Source: Gentiana macrophylla
Taxonomy: Eukaryota; Streptophyta; Magnoliopsida; Gentianales; Gentianaceae
DNA length: 64,000 bases
Direction of reading: 5' to 3'
NCBI GenBank assembly: GCA_026214975.1
Contig: CM047806.1
Location: 98,417,811 to 98,481,810, forward strand
Numbering within the stretch: the first letter of the stretch is position 1; each line of letters opens with the position of its first letter. Positions 24,198 to 36,985 of the stretch are shown here, in pieces. The notes under the pieces were generated by a model. It did no database searches and was not told the origin of the DNA. It worked only from the letters and a program-made list of their open reading frames with translations. The position numbers were made by a program, and so were the translations under genes.

Positions 24198-26173
24198 TGT
24201 TAGGAAATCTACGCGGGAACGCAATGAATTCAAAATTTATTTCCTATCGACCCAAGATCGACTTCGTTTAAGCAATAAACAAATAAGCTAAAGACGGTGG
24301 TTACCTTGGTTGATCTATAAGATCGACGCTTTGACCGTCTAGGAGAGTAGTTCGCATAGAGCCGCCCAAGTGTTCGGCCTCACCGCTAGTCCACACGAAC
24401 AGACCGCCGGAATCCCATCATGGATTGCTATTGGAAAACTCCGGTTGCTAGACCGGCCCTTTTCCCTCTCTCCAACTCTACATAGGATGCTCTCTATTTT
24501 ACACAAGAACTATTAGTTCTTGGAATTATGATGTACAAAAGAGCTTGACACCCACACTATATTTATAGTGTAATGTGGCGCCCCAATGAAGAGTGGAGGA
24601 GAAGAAAACCTTTTTCCCAATAAAATAAGGAAAATATAATTGATTGATTTATCTCATTTATTATAATATCTTATATTAAATAAATCTAGGATATTGTCAA
24701 TATCTTATATTGAATATTCCCAAGATATTGTCAATATCTTATATTGACAATATTTATCTTTTATTATATTACCATAAATCAATTTACACATGTGTATATA
24801 TCACATATATATATTATATGCATAAATCTCTATATATATTATATATACATACTACACTTAGTAATGCGCATCACATATGCACACCACACACGCATATATG
24901 CACAATATATCTAGTTTATTTTATTTATTAATATCTAATATTAATAATAGGTAATACCATTAATTAAATTGCACAATCCAAGTGTATCACTTATACACAT
25001 ATGTGGCGCCACTTATCAATATAAGTGTATTTAATTAATCAACTCAATTAATATCTTGTATTTAATTTATTCATAATAAATAAATACCACCATATTAATT
25101 TACCACTATAACCCTTATAGTCTCGAGATAAACTTTCCTTATTTGGTTATCATCTATAACCACATTTTAATCCGCTAGATGTTCATATGTGTGTGACCCG
25201 ATAGGCTTCGAATATGTTGGCCGTAGACACAAAGTGCAAATTACGAAAATGCCCTTTATGCCTAACGATCACGGGATAGCGTCTAGCAACACACCGTGAC
25301 CCCAATCATCGGAAGAGTCAAATGCAATGACTACTACCTTTCATGTGAAAACAGATTACCGTGTAACTTACAATCTATCATTGTAATAATATCCATACCA
25401 TCGTGCGTCGAATCGAGTGTCAAACATTAACGACCGTATCTTATAATCTGGATATCATGCTCTCTCGAAGTAACTCGTTTACTCCCACTTTGCAAAGATT
25501 CACGAGATCTAGACATTCCTTATAAGAAGGCCTTTTCGGATATTTGATCCCAATCATAGGATACACGATTCCTGCACGACCAATCATGTATACTCGCATG
25601 CTTGAGATCATACCCAATCACTACCGCATGATCGCCCGTGGCTGGGAAACCTCAATAGTGTCAAAGCATGACAATCCACACCGTGATGCCATGAAGACTC
25701 GGTCAAAGGATAATTACACAACCGCCACATAGTGTGACACTTATCCGTGTAAGTGTGGTCACCTAACGCACGCATTCTCTAATACACGTCCACGCATACC
25801 CAAGTGTCTCTACACTTCGATAGAGCGAGATCTATCCCCGCCCTTAAAGACGAAGACATCTAATACGTGCTAGCTTTGTTCATACTATCAATGCCTGTTT
25901 AATAGTACATCGCCTCTAGAGGCGTTTAAGTATCAAACTTATTAAAGTGATTAGAGATCTCATCAACCATAATCGCCTATCATGGTTTCTCTACCACAGT
26001 TTAATACTAAGGACGTTACCATATAACAATTCATAATTGGTTCTTTAGAAGAAACAGATATATGACAACAGAAAAACCATTTTATATATGTATAAACAGA
26101 AAGGAATAGTAGAAATGATCCGACCCGGTCGGATCCGGTCCAACCCGATTGGGTTTAGGACACTATTCCACCA
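24198..26173 (-). repeat. LTR 2 (middle) of element F
   Basis: Starts TGTTAGGAAATC and ends CTATTCCACCA (one base different from the CCAACA of the other two). A primer-binding site sits on its left and a polypurine-type tract on its right, so it serves as 5' LTR for the left unit and 3' LTR for the right unit. Confidence 0.92.
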
Positions 26174-29100
26174 ATCTCCCACTTGGCCTAAAACCAATCA
26201 CTAGCACACACAAGACCAAGTTGAAACACAAGAATCTCATGCAATACTCGCAACTAGCCCAGCCATGAGCGGATCACTATCCGTGGGGACTCAGACTATC
26301 TTCATATCATGCTCCAAATGACCAAGTCAAAGGAACCGCCTCAACACACACACGAATCTCTGACGAGACCCTGGTCCTTGCTTCAAGCAATGAATCCACT
26401 TACTATATCAGCTATATAGAAAAGGTGGAAGAACCGTACAAGGTTCAAGAATGAACCTTCAGATCCATGTCTTTGCTCCCGGCTAGCCTCTAAGGCACTC
26501 TTGTGTTTTGGCCTAGTTGTAGAATTTCTGATGACCCATCGGCGAGAACATTTCCACTCTTTGTATCACTTGATCAAAGTGATTTGCAAACCTGCATTGT
26601 AGCTCCCACTCGCCTTCGTAAGACTCAGGATATACGTCTGTTTAACTATATTTATCTAACTCCAAGTTTCGATAAACCAGGAATTCTTCCTTAACTTGTT
26701 TAAGGATATTCTCGACATTTACCAGATTTACTTTCATACTTGCTCATGACTCTTCATGAACTGTGAACATCCGGCATTTCCTATAAGATGGTTCCTATCG
26801 CAGTAGCGAAGGAAACCTTCCATAAGCATCATCTTTCACCTTATCTTTAGGACTAACGTCCTAACATAGATAGATCTTGCGATCTATGCTAAACTTCTTT
26901 TAGCATCACATCTATATAGGTAAACTATAATCTAACAGCAGTAAAATCTATCGCTACAGATTCTTATTTCTAAAATAAGAACTGCTAATCCAAGTGCTTT
27001 CGTAAAGACCTTGAACTACCAAACATTAATTGACTGTGACATTGGGTCATAATTCCTGAGAGAGATATATAATACCTTGCTCAAAAATCATAACACACTC
27101 CCACTATCCATCTTGCACATTGGGCATATCCTTCTTTTGACTAAATCAAACTCCTTTGATTATCAAACAAAGAAATCGTCTAGAGAAACTTGTTTGAGTC
27201 CATAAATGGATCTCGTGGGCTTACGTGTCATGTTATTGTCTATGAACATCGAGCTTTCTGCCCAACGTCTTCAACACTATCATATAGTCATGATACGAAG
27301 TTATAACAAGCATCATCTGATTAGAACTGGGCTCAGATGGCAGCATAAAGGTAATTACAAGGTTTACACCCCGTACCCCTCAGCCATCACTATAGCCTGA
27401 TGGTAATCATATTACTATCCATGTCAGCCTTTCAGGGACGCTCCCTTTAGGTAAGACAGACTAGGTTCGCAACCTGGTTGTCACTGATGGAATCTAATTC
27501 AGATTTTATGGCTCCTGGCCATATCTCTCAAATGCCTTTCAAACATTCTTTCACAAGTCGTGAGATATTCATTCTTCAAGATGAACATTACCGATAGCCT
27601 TTCGAGGCTTGAGGTTATCCTGAACTTCTGAGAACTTTTGTGTGCACCGAGCGTGTTGTACACCTCATCGCTATCTGGCGCGCGCTCACGTTCTATGGTT
27701 GAATATTTCATTGTGGTTCTCAAACTACCTTTGAGATTTAAATCTACTCCCACTGTTTCTTTTGGAAGAAACACTTCCTCTAGAAGACAGCATGTTTGGA
27801 GACAAACACCTTTTGCTCCGCGGACCAGTAAATAATATCTAGCGTACTTGCTGAGATATTCCACAAAGTTGCATATGTCGTACTAGGCACCAAGCCTTTC
27901 TGACTTTGCCTATGACAACTTCAAATCATCGGCTAAGATAGATTCGACATTATCCTCTTCCATATCTAATATGGAATTTATTCAACCTTTATTCTTTGGA
28001 ACTAGGTTAAGTATGAGGGCACTATCCCAAAACGGGTAAGGGATACTTCGCATGGCTTGCGTCACACCTTTATCATATAAAGTGTTGTTGCCATTTAGGG
28101 AACACAATCTAATTGCGTATCCCAAAGATGGTATCCTTCAAGGGAGAATCTTATTCCTTTTCAGACGACTTCTGAAACACCCTTCAGGTATTAATTACTT
28201 CAATCCAATTGAAGATTAATTCCTAAGTAGCTCGTCAATCTCATATTCGTACTATCTCAAACTTCTCGGGCTTCCGAATTATGCACTTCACTGAGTACAC
28301 TTGACCATTTCTAAAAATAATCATAGAGATTAACGAACAATTATTTATGGCATTAATTGTCACAAGCCAACAAACATCGGTATGTTTAGGCTTTAGACAA
28401 TTTTCTAGATTTTTATAACCTTTTCATAAAAGGGTATTTTAGTCATCTTTAGGTAAGATACGTGTTACCCACATGATTCATAATCATATGGTTCAACATC
28501 ATCAGAATGACGTTCAATTACACGCTTCCCTCCCAGAGAGACTATGTCTAGAACAACCACAAATATTAAGGATAACAGCCATACAAATATTTAGTTGAGA
28601 TCTCATCACATATATCAACTATATAGTGACATAAATCTAGTATGTTAGATTCAAAGTGACCTTCCAACTTTATCGGAATAACATTTATTCTTTACAATTG
28701 AATATGTCTACTAAATCTTATGAGATAGCTATAAGTACGTTCTTCATAAGAACCGGAACATAATAACATTTATTTAGTCCCTTATCGGTTTACTAGATCC
28801 GAATATGGTAAGTATTACAACATTTGCTTCACCTTCCATATCTCAGTATTTAATCTTTCTAATTTAATCACACTGCAAGATATCATATATCTAAGAGTTG
28901 ACTTGAACTTAGATAAATTTATCTCAACTCACTCGCCTATAATAGAAACTTCAATAAGTTCTCTATTTAAGCACATGCCCTAAATTTCCTTTTCAACCCT
29001 TTTAAGCACTTGAAAAATGTTTCTTAGTGTAGTCTTCATAAGACTTAAGAAAGATCACAAGAGCAATGTCTTTGATTTCCTTTCATAAAGAAAATCTAAG

Positions 29101-31601
29101 GTTTATTAAATAGTTTATTTATCCTTTTGAATCGTATTCAAAACATTGACTATTTAATTAACCTTTAAGCAATGATAGAATTAAGTCGATACTTAAATCT
29201 TACAATTTTGAAAACAACCTTTCCAAAATTAGATGTGGTCATTCTTATCCAACGTTTGAATTAATTGTCATCGTATGACTGAATGATCATCTTGGATCGT
29301 ATCCAATATATGATTAATTCGTTGAAACTTATTTCAAATGATTCAATCATATCATGAGCTTCCGCTTTCATTAAAGTCTTGGAGTATTCCATCAAATATG
29401 TAGTCTCCTTGTATCTTACTACTATAACGGGATTGCTCATGTCATTGCTTATTTTAAAAGGATTAAAATTACTTAACCATATTTGAGAACGTTTCTCAAA
29501 AGGTAACAGTCATAATTTGGTTTTACTAATCGAGAATTAAACATAAATATAAAGTTTGCTAAAACTACAACATAAAAATGAAAATAAATGAGTGTTGTTG
29601 TTTATACACGCAAAATCAAAAATGGTTTTTGGTTTATGATTTTGCTCCCACTAGTCAACTACTTCCAATTGACTTTCAAGAATTATTAATTTCTTTAGTG
29701 GACAAGATCCCACTAAACTACCGCGACCCGCTTTGGTTTGGTGGGCGAAAATAGTCTAATAGGTAGACAACAACCCTTTGTCAATCGTATCTTTATCGAC
29801 TCTTGTTGTTTGACTAGTCAACTCTTTGACAATTTTCATCTTATGAAGTAATCAAACCCTTGCCTCTAAAATCCAAACGACCCGCTTTGGTGGTGGCGAG
29901 AGAATTCTTAGTCAAGTCATAACCCCAATATTCGTGAGATCTCATACGATCATATCTCGATAATGACGATATACCGAGGTAGGTCAACCCCGCTTGCTTT
30001 GGTGATGAGTTGGATCGAACAAGGGCTCTTCACCGTCATTATAATATGGGAGGCAATTTCAACTTGATTCTTTTGAGGTGAAAGTATTTATGTAAATTAA
30101 TTCACTTAATTAATTTTTAATCATGGTCTCATCATAGATATGTCTATCTCTGTAAACATACATCCTACACATTTATCTAGATCGTGCCTAGTCATGCATC
30201 TATCGTATCATATAAAATAAATACAAGCACAAAATAAATAAATGCGTAAAGTAACCGGTATGATCATGGACTTTCTCAGAGTGCGGTTTCGAATACAAAT
30301 CGAGCGAAACCGCTGGTCACAATCTAAGGGTAGTTTGCAACCGCCAATAGGATCTTTAATGCTCCATTTTCCAATGGGATCTTTATTTTCGTCTTTCTTT
30401 GGTCTCCATCTTCTCGCTCCATTCTTGTTACATTTAATTCTATCAAATAAAATAAATACACCCGCCGCTTTGCAGGGGAGCTTCTGAGGAATGGGATAAA
30501 TGCGAGAAAATAAACTAGGTCACGTTCTTCATAACGGCCTAGGACAATTTTTAAACCAACAGAAAAATTAAATCATTCACATCTATCCTATCGGTCGAGT
30601 CCATGATCAATCGGGGTCCATATAATCATATTATATCTACTCTATCTAATCCATACAATAAAATCTTATGAAAAAGATAAAATTAAAATTTAACTACTTG
30701 CGTCTTAATTAATCAATTAACATTTAATCTATTAAATAATTTTATCCAATCAATTAACTAATTAACGTTTAATTAATTAAATGATTTTAATCGAAATAAA
30801 ATTAACGATTAATTTTAAACGATTTTAATTTTAATTTTAATTAATTAGAACTATTCTAAAAATAAATCAAAATTAAAATTATTTCTCTTTTGTTTCTTTC
30901 CTTTTGATTCGTAATCAAAAGGGATGCTTTAGTTTCTAAACCAAATTTGGCTTAAGCACAGCCACTTTCCAAAATCAAAATTTTGAAGTGGCGCAAAGCT
31001 AAGCCTTTTACAAATCAAATATTTGGAAAGGCTGCAGGCCTATTCCAAATCAAATATTTGGAAAGGCCAAATAATTTTAGTTTAGGCAGCCACTTTCCAA
31101 AATCAAAATTTTGGAAGTGGCGCAAGCTCAGCCTTTCCCAAATCAAATATTTGGAAAGGGCAGGCTATTCCAAACAAATTTTGGAAAGACCATTATTATT
31201 TTATCGCCATGTGGCATGGCAATCGCCAAACTATTTGAACCATTGGTTTAGCGTACAACAAAACTAAACAAAGGAGATTTTAATCACAACTATGAACAAT
31301 ATTGAAATACAAAATACACAAAACAAAAATTTGGAGATCCGCCGACATTGACGGTCAACCGATTGCCGGCGGCGAGTTGCCTCTTTGCCGCCGCCGCCCG
31401 CCGCCGCCGCGGTGGTGGTGGTGCCGCCGCCGATCGGTCGAGCACCACCCGATCCCTTTTTTTTTTTTTTTTTTTTTTTTCATGTATCAATTTTGCAAAT
31501 CAAAATCTTTCATCTTTTAATTACGTGATTTAAGCGATAAAATTAACTACGCGATAATAACATGCTTATTGCTTAAGCTCAAGCTCTCTCTCGATACCCT
31601 T
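26174..31601 (-). pseudogene. Internal region 2 of F: second copy of the eroded Copia internal
   Basis: Aligns with 18757-24197 over its whole length with very few substitutions and scattered small indels. It holds the same pol traces (frame 27499-27864 corresponds to 20084-20419, SIYGLKQV near 27190) and the same palindrome array (30955-31190). The primer-site side is slightly degraded (TATCGAGAGAGAG at 31583-31597). It encodes no usable protein. Confidence 0.8.
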
Positions 31602-33582
31602 TGTTAGGAAATCTACGCGGGAACGCAATGAATTCAAAAATTTATTTCCTATCGACCCAAGATCGACTTCGTTTAAGCAATAAACAAATAAGCTAAAGGC
31701 GGTGGTTACCTTGGTTGATCTATAAGATCGACGCTTTGACCGTCTAAGGAGAGTAGTTCGCATAGAGCCGCCCAAGTGTTCGGCCTCACCGCTAGTCCAC
31801 ACGAACGACCGCCGGAATCCCATCATGGATTGCTATTGGAAAACTCCGGTTGCTAGACCGCCCTTTTCCCCCCTCCAACTCTCTACATAGGATGCTCTCT
31901 ATTTTACACAAGAACTATTAGCTCTTGGAATTATGTTGTACAAAAGAGCTTGACACCCACACTATATTTATAGTGTAATGTGGCGCCCCAATGAAGAGTG
32001 GAGGAGAAGAAAACCTTTTTCCCAATAAAATAAGGAAAATATAATTGATTGATTTATCTCATTTATTATAATATCTTATATTAAATAAATCTAGGATATT
32101 GTCAATATCTTATATTGAATATTCCCAAGATATTGTCAATATCTTATATTGACAATATTTATCTTTTATTATATTACCATAAATCAATTTACACGTGTGT
32201 ATATATCATATATATATTATATGCATAAATCTCTATATATATTATATATACATACTACACTTAGTAAATCATCACATATGCACACCACACACGCATATAT
32301 GCACAATATATCTAGTTTATTTTATTTATTAATATCTAATATTAATAATAGGTAATACCATTAATTAAATTGCACAATCCAAGTGTATCACTTATACACA
32401 TATGTGGCGCCACTTATCAATATAAGTGTATTTAATTAATCAACTCAATTAATATCTTGTATTTAATTTATTCATAATAAATAAATACCACCATATTAAT
32501 TTACCACTATAACCCTTATAGTCTCGAGATAAACTTTCCTTATTTGGTTATCATCTATAACCACATTTTAATCCGGCTAGATGTTCATATGTGTGTGACC
32601 CGATAGGCTTCCGAATATGTTGGCCGTAGACACAAAGTGCAAATTACGAAAATGCCCTTTATGCCTAACGATCACGGGATAGCGTCAGCAACACACCGTG
32701 ACCCCAATCATCGGAAGAGTCAAATGCAATGACTACTACCTTTCATGTGAAAGCGATTACCGTGTAACTTACAATCATATCATTTGTAATAATATCCATA
32801 CGGTTACGTGCGTCAGTGTCAAACATTAACGACCGTATCTTATAATCTGGATATCATGCTCTCTCGAAGTAACTCGTTTACTCCCACTTTGCAAAGATTC
32901 ACGAGATCTAGACATTCCTTATAAGAAGGCCTTTTCGGATATTCGATCCCAATCATAGGATACGCGATTCCCAGACGACCAATCATGTATACTCCGCATG
33001 CTTCATGATCATACCCAATCACTACCGCATGATCGCCCCGTGGCTGGGGAAACCTCAATAGTGTCAAAGCATGACAATCCACACCGTGATGCCATGAAGA
33101 CTCGGTCAAAAGGATAATTACACAACCGCCACATAGTGTGACACTTATCCGTGTAAGTGGGTCGATCCCTAACGACGCATTCTCTAATACACGCCCACGT
33201 CATGGTCAAGTGTCTCTACACTTCGATGAGACGAGATCTATCTATCCCCGCCTTAAAGGCAGAAGACATCTAATACGTGCTAGCCTGTTCATACTATCAA
33301 TGCCCTGTTTAATAGTACATCGATCAGAGAGCGTTTAAGTATCAAACTTATTAAAGTGATTAGAGATCTCATCAACCATAATCGCCTATCATGGTTTCTC
33401 TACCACAGTTTAATACTAAGGGCGTTACCATATAACAATTCATAATTGGTTCTTTAGAAGAAACAGATATATGACAACGGAAAAACCATTTTATATATGT
33501 ATAAACATAAAGGAATAGTAGAAATGATCCGACCCGGTCGGATCCGGTCCAACCCGATTGGGTTTAGGACACTATTCCAACA
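31602..33582 (-). repeat. LTR 3 of element F
   Basis: TGTTAGGAAATC...CTATTCCAACA. It is the outermost 5' LTR in the minus-strand direction. Target duplication CTAGC follows at 33583-33587. Confidence 0.92.
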
Positions 33583-33760
33583 CTAGCAACATGATCTGTT
33601 GCTCCTGAATCCACAATCCAGGAGTTAACAAATTTACCTTGAACCTCCTTGTCAGCTTGCCTGCAATTTGCTGTCATGGTGCTGGTCTGATTCACCAGGT
33701 GATCCTTATCTGGTTTCTCATCAAAGTCCATCTGATCCAGGAATTTAGACAACTTCTAAA
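33583..33760 (-). pseudogene. Protease active-site segment of element B
   Basis: The minus-strand frame reads FVNSWIVDSGATDHVAS, the aspartic-protease motif of Copia (DSGATDH), then meets the F insertion at CTAGC. The rest of the protease continues at 16771 leftwards. Upstream residues contain a DFDEKPDKDHL-type linker and join towards gag after a frame change near 33760-33880. Confidence 0.85.
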
Positions 33761-33881
33761 GTTGCTGAACAGTCAATCCCATACTTTTTTCTGATGGTTT
33801 GATGTATTCAGCTCCCTGAACATGTTAATCTCCTCCAATCTCATCAACTCTTTCTGCAAGATTCACTTTCTTCTTTGGTTT

Positions 33882-34763
33882 CTAGCCAGGTGGATAACAG
33901 TCCTCTATAGTATGTCCATTAAAGCCACAATAGCTACATTGAACCTTCCTGTAAGATCCTCCCCTCTGATTTCCTTCCCACCTAGGCTGATTCTTCTCAC
34001 CATTGAAATCGGACCCTCTCCTGTTAGCAAAGATGGTCCCCTGTGTGTTTTGTGGGTGAGCTGCACTATACTCCAATTGCCTTTCATACTGAATACTCAT
34101 GGAAAATGCCTCACTGATGTCAGGATGAGGTTTCATTAGCAGGATCTGGGATCTTTCAGGTGCAAAACCTTCACTGAGACCTTTTGCGAATCTTATCACA
34201 TATTCAGACTCCAAATATCTAACAAAGGTCGGAATCACATCACAGGTACATTTCACAGCACAAGTGCAGCTAGGGATTGGTTTCAAAATCATAATCTCGT
34301 CCCAAACGGTCTTCAAAGCAGCAAAATACTCGGTAATTGTCTGATTACCTTGTCTTATCTGATTAATTTCTTCTAGTAGGTTAGACAAACGAAAGGCATC
34401 AATATTAGAATACCTGTGATGAAGATCGTCCCAAATCTCCTTTGCACTGTTCATACAGATAATGCTCCGATGTATCGTCGGCGAGACTGATTTGTTTATC
34501 CAAGCCATGACAGTAGTGTCACATTGATCCCAGCGATTGACCAACCTTTCATCACCTACAGGCTTCGGTATTGCACCATTTACGAAACCTAATTTATTCT
34601 TCATCACCAACGCCATTTTCATCGATCTACTCCAGGAATGGAAATTCCTTCCAACCAAGGGCGGATCCACAAGAGCGAGATTAGGATTTTCATTCGGATG
34701 GATATAATAAGGACTCGACGCTTCAATTTCTGCTCCAATTTGAACTTGCCTCTCATTCGCCAT
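33882..34763 (-). CDS. Gag of Copia element B
   Basis: A 293-codon open frame from ATG 34763 that lies about 90 bp after the primer site. It has the Copia gag core (LVGRNFHSWSRSMKMALVMK near residues 36-55, EIWDDLHHRYSN, TITEYFAALKTVWDEI). An internal Cys-rich CTCAVKCTCD loop follows, and the frame ends with a CCHC knuckle CSYCGFNGHTIEDC. The frame ends shortly after the knuckle by a stop, where an autonomous Copia would continue into protease; here the protease is in another frame. As read, it could still make a shell protein if transcribed. Confidence 0.88.
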   Translation of the reverse strand: MANERQVQIGAEIEASSPYYIHPNENPNLALVDPPLVGRNFHSWSRSMKMALVMKNKLGFVNGAIPKPVGDERLVNRWDQCDTTVMAWINKSVSPTIHRSIICMNSAKEIWDDLHHRYSNIDAFRLSNLLEEINQIRQGNQTITEYFAALKTVWDEIMILKPIPSCTCAVKCTCDVIPTFVRYLESEYVIRFAKGLSEGFAPERSQILLMKPHPDISEAFSMSIQYERQLEYSAAHPQNTQGTIFANRRGSDFNGEKNQPRWEGNQRGGSYRKVQCSYCGFNGHTIEDCYPPG

Positions 34764-34865
34764 TTTCAGATCGGAATCGTAACTACGAAGCTACAACAAA
34801 AGAAAAAAAAAACGGAATAGGAAGATGAACTGAATCTCGAATCTGCTAAATCCTCTCTGATACCA

Positions 34866-35072
34866 TGAAGAAAAGTGATCTCAATCACTTAATCTGAGCT
34901 AAAGTAGAAAGGAAAAAAAAAAGGATTAGGGTTTGGTGTAGAACACAAACGAAATTAAAGGTTTTTCTATTATTTTATTTTCTATCTCTGTACTTACATA
35001 AAACGACACCCGTTCCTATTTATACTATATCCCTCGTATTAGCCAAAAACAAAATACGAATATTACTCAACA
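34866..35072 (-). repeat. 5' LTR of element B
   Basis: 207 bp, TGAAGAAAAG...ACTCAACA, with the primer-binding site at 34852-34865 on its internal side. It lacks about 35 bp present in the other LTR between CCCTC and AGCCAAAAAC. Confidence 0.9.
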
Positions 35073-35100
35073 AGGCATGGCTCGTTTATGGTGGAAGGGG

Positions 35101-35550
35101 GGAAAAAGATCCCCGATGGTACAGCCCCTTGCTGTACCGAGCTGTACACCCGAAACGGCGTTGTTTCGGGTCGAAGCGACGCCATTTTGATTATGTTTTT
35201 TTTTTTTTAGGTCGGAACCAAACGGCGTCGTTTCGGGTCGATGCGGCGTCGTTTTGATGCACAGCCGGGCAGTGGCGGATCCAGGAATATATTTCAGTGG
35301 TGTCACCGGAGTCTATAACTACATCTTTTATCCAAAAAAAATTCCAGTGGGGTCACTGAAGTCTAAAACATCAATTTTTATCGATAAAATGATATTTTTT
35401 AACAACAAAACTACATAGTTTTAATACTAAAATTTTTTTATTTTTTTTTTTAGAAATTGAGTGGGGTCACGTGACCCCCCCTTGGGTAGGCTGGATCCGC
35501 CCCTGCAGCCGGGCGAGCTGTGCAATGTGTACCGGCGGGGATCAGGGTCC
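35101..35550. mobile_element. Mutator-type MITE in the gag of D
   Basis: Flanked by a 10-bp direct repeat GTGGAAGGGG (35091-35100 and 35551-35560). Ends are imperfect inverted repeats sharing GGA, GATCCCCG and GGTACA in order from each side. Removing 35101-35560 (element plus one copy of the duplication) makes the gag reading frame of D continuous across the junction, which is independent proof of the boundaries. A 9-10 bp duplication points to the Mutator superfamily. It encodes nothing and contains a second MITE. Confidence 0.85.
35270..35505. mobile_element. hAT-type MITE nested in the Mutator MITE
   Basis: 236 bp with terminal inverted repeats CAGTGGCGGATCCAG and CTGGATCCGCCCCTG (14 of 15 positions paired). 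Its 8-bp direct duplication is CAGCCGGG (35262-35269 and 35506-35513), the length produced by hAT transposases. The centre is AT-rich without an ORF. Related sequences are at 57283-57506 and 50217-50340. Confidence 0.92.
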
Positions 35551-35953
35551 GTGGAAGGGGCTCCAAGATGATAGATTTTTGGGTGGTAAAGAGAAAATCA
35601 CTTTATGGCAGAGGATGAAGAACATGATGCTCAACAGATTTTTGCCTATCAAGTGTTCGACTAAATTCCCCAATCATCTGAGCAATCGGGAAGAAGGAGA
35701 GGAAGTGGTGGAACACTTAATGGTTGATACATCTACACCTAGCAAGTGTTTGAAGAATTTACCCATCAATGAAAATGAAGAGAACAGTAGCATTGTTGTT
35801 CATTTTGATGCTTATAAAAACCCCGAATGCGAAGATTTCCCGCCTACTAATGTTGTACCGATGGAGTTCAAACTTGGAGACTCTACATACGAGCAACGAA
35901 CACGACAGCAACACTTGAGTACAATTTCTATTTTGAAACTCCTCAGCAGCTGA
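35551..35953 (+). pseudogene. Gag of element D, second part, and its downstream extension
   Basis: Within ORF 35471-35953 the stretch after the MITE (LQDDRFLGGKEKITLWQR, MKNMMLNRFLPIK) is the conserved second half of a Retrotrans_gag domain. From about 35690 the protein becomes acidic and Ser/Asn-rich (EEGEEVVEHLMVDTSTP, PINENEENSSIVVHF). No zinc knuckle or protease follows. The frame ends at 35951, while an alternative frame, open since about 35950, continues into the next segment. The join between gag and the unidentified coding sequence lies somewhere at 35690-35960. Confidence 0.6.
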
Positions 35954-36985
35954 GAAATTCACTAAGCAACAAGATATTGAGGACAAAATTGATGCTACTG
36001 TTGTTGGAATAACTACTTTAGCTGATGATGATGCGAAAATGTTGCAAGAAATTATGGTTCAGCCAACTGGTTTATTGGTTGCTAGTATGCTAATGAAGAC
36101 AACTTTCATGCAAGGCCTGGTGAATCAATCAAAATTCCGACGAATCAACCGGTCCATACATGTCACAACTGACGAAGGGAGCTTACGCGAAACATGTGAG
36201 AAAAACCTTAAGACTTTTGAAGGATTATTTCCAAGTTTTGTATCTCAATATAAATCAATGACCGGTGACACTCTCTATATGAGTTTTGACCCTGGTGGAA
36301 GGTGGCAAAACAGAGTTGAACCAAAAGGTGGACATCGAGAGAGTCAAGGAAATGTGTTGATCATATCTCCTTTATACATTTGCAATGTTGCTGCCCACAC
36401 AGGAAGAATATGCACAAGCTCACATACAAGTACCAGATTTGATAGAGTGTGCAACTTTGAGGTAAAAAGAGATGAGGCTGCCGGAATTATGTTCATTATG
36501 TGTCTCTATCTTGGCGACATAGCTGGTAGGTTGAAGGCAAGTGATGAGCATTCATTTCAGACTCATTCACTTTGTGACAAAGATGGGAATGACCTTACCG
36601 AACCCGTTGAGTCTGCATCACTCTTGTTCGACCCAGGTGGAAGTGTTAAATCTCATAATTTTTAGGATCATATATATTCCAATTCTGTCAAGTTAATTGT
36701 GAATGATAAAGTGAATGGATTTACATTACTTAAAAATAACCAAGAGAAGAAGTTAGAAGACCTGACTGATTGCGATGTGGCTTCAAAGATCTCATTAATG
36801 ACTGCTCATGTTCGTTGTGGTTGTTTCAGGGAGTCTTTTTACTCCTACTTTGTTACTTGTGGCATTGAATTGCCTATTGAACTAGGGGCTGCTCTTTTTG
36901 AGAAGTATGAACAGTGTGCACATTTGAAGGAAGATTATCCTGTTGTTGGAAGCATACCAATGGAGCCAAACTTTCCCATTTCAAG
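35954..36985 (+). pseudogene. Unidentified, non-retroviral coding sequence inside element D, part 1
   Basis: An open frame runs from about 35954 (ORF start at 36039) to a stop at 36663. It is followed, in another frame, by 36699 to the E insertion at 36985. Codon choice, Cys and Trp distribution and lack of low complexity look like a real protein: DTLYMSFDPGGRWQNR, NVAAHTGRICTSSHTS, DCDVASKISLMTAHVRCG, FEKYEQCAHLKEDY. No retrotransposon motif is present. I do not recognise the family. No consensus introns were seen, which fits a reverse-transcribed capture of a host mRNA. One stop and one frame change are present. Confidence 0.5.

Larger units (their letters stand above)
16777..33582 (-). mobile_element. 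Element F: tandem Copia array, LTR-internal-LTR-internal-LTR
   Basis: Three LTRs of about 1.98 kb (16777-18756, 24198-26173, 31602-33582) alternate with two internal regions of about 5.43 kb (18757-24197 and 26174-31601). The array is flanked by CTAGC (16772-16776 and 33583-33587), so it behaves as one insertion. Orientation is minus: a primer site TGGTATCAGAGAG lies just left of the second LTR (24183-24196) and a polypurine-type AAGTGGGAGAT lies at the right side of the first LTR (18757-18770). RT traces (SIYGLKQ, about 19772-19792) place it in Copia, but no long ORF survives. The extra LTR-plus-internal unit is most simply explained by unequal LTR recombination after one insertion. Confidence 0.9.
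13366..35072 (-). mobile_element. Copia retrotransposon B, inserted in the gag of D
   Basis: LTRs of 245 bp (13366-13610) and 207 bp (34866-35072) start TGAAGAAAAG and end ACTCAACA on the plus strand. The flanks are AGGCA (13361-13365 and 35073-35077). On the minus strand the order is 5' LTR (right), primer site TGGTATCAGAGAGG (34852-34865), gag (34763-33882), protease (33752 leftwards), integrase, RT and RNase H. A polypurine tract (13611-13625) precedes the 3' LTR. The element is split by F at CTAGC. Left and right LTRs differ mainly by a ~35-bp deletion near 35040. Confidence 0.9.

Noticed and set aside
16777..33582. CRISPR-like or satellite interpretation of the long direct repeats
   Set aside because: Repeat units are full LTRs with primer and polypurine sites and a target duplication; this is a retrotransposon tandem.
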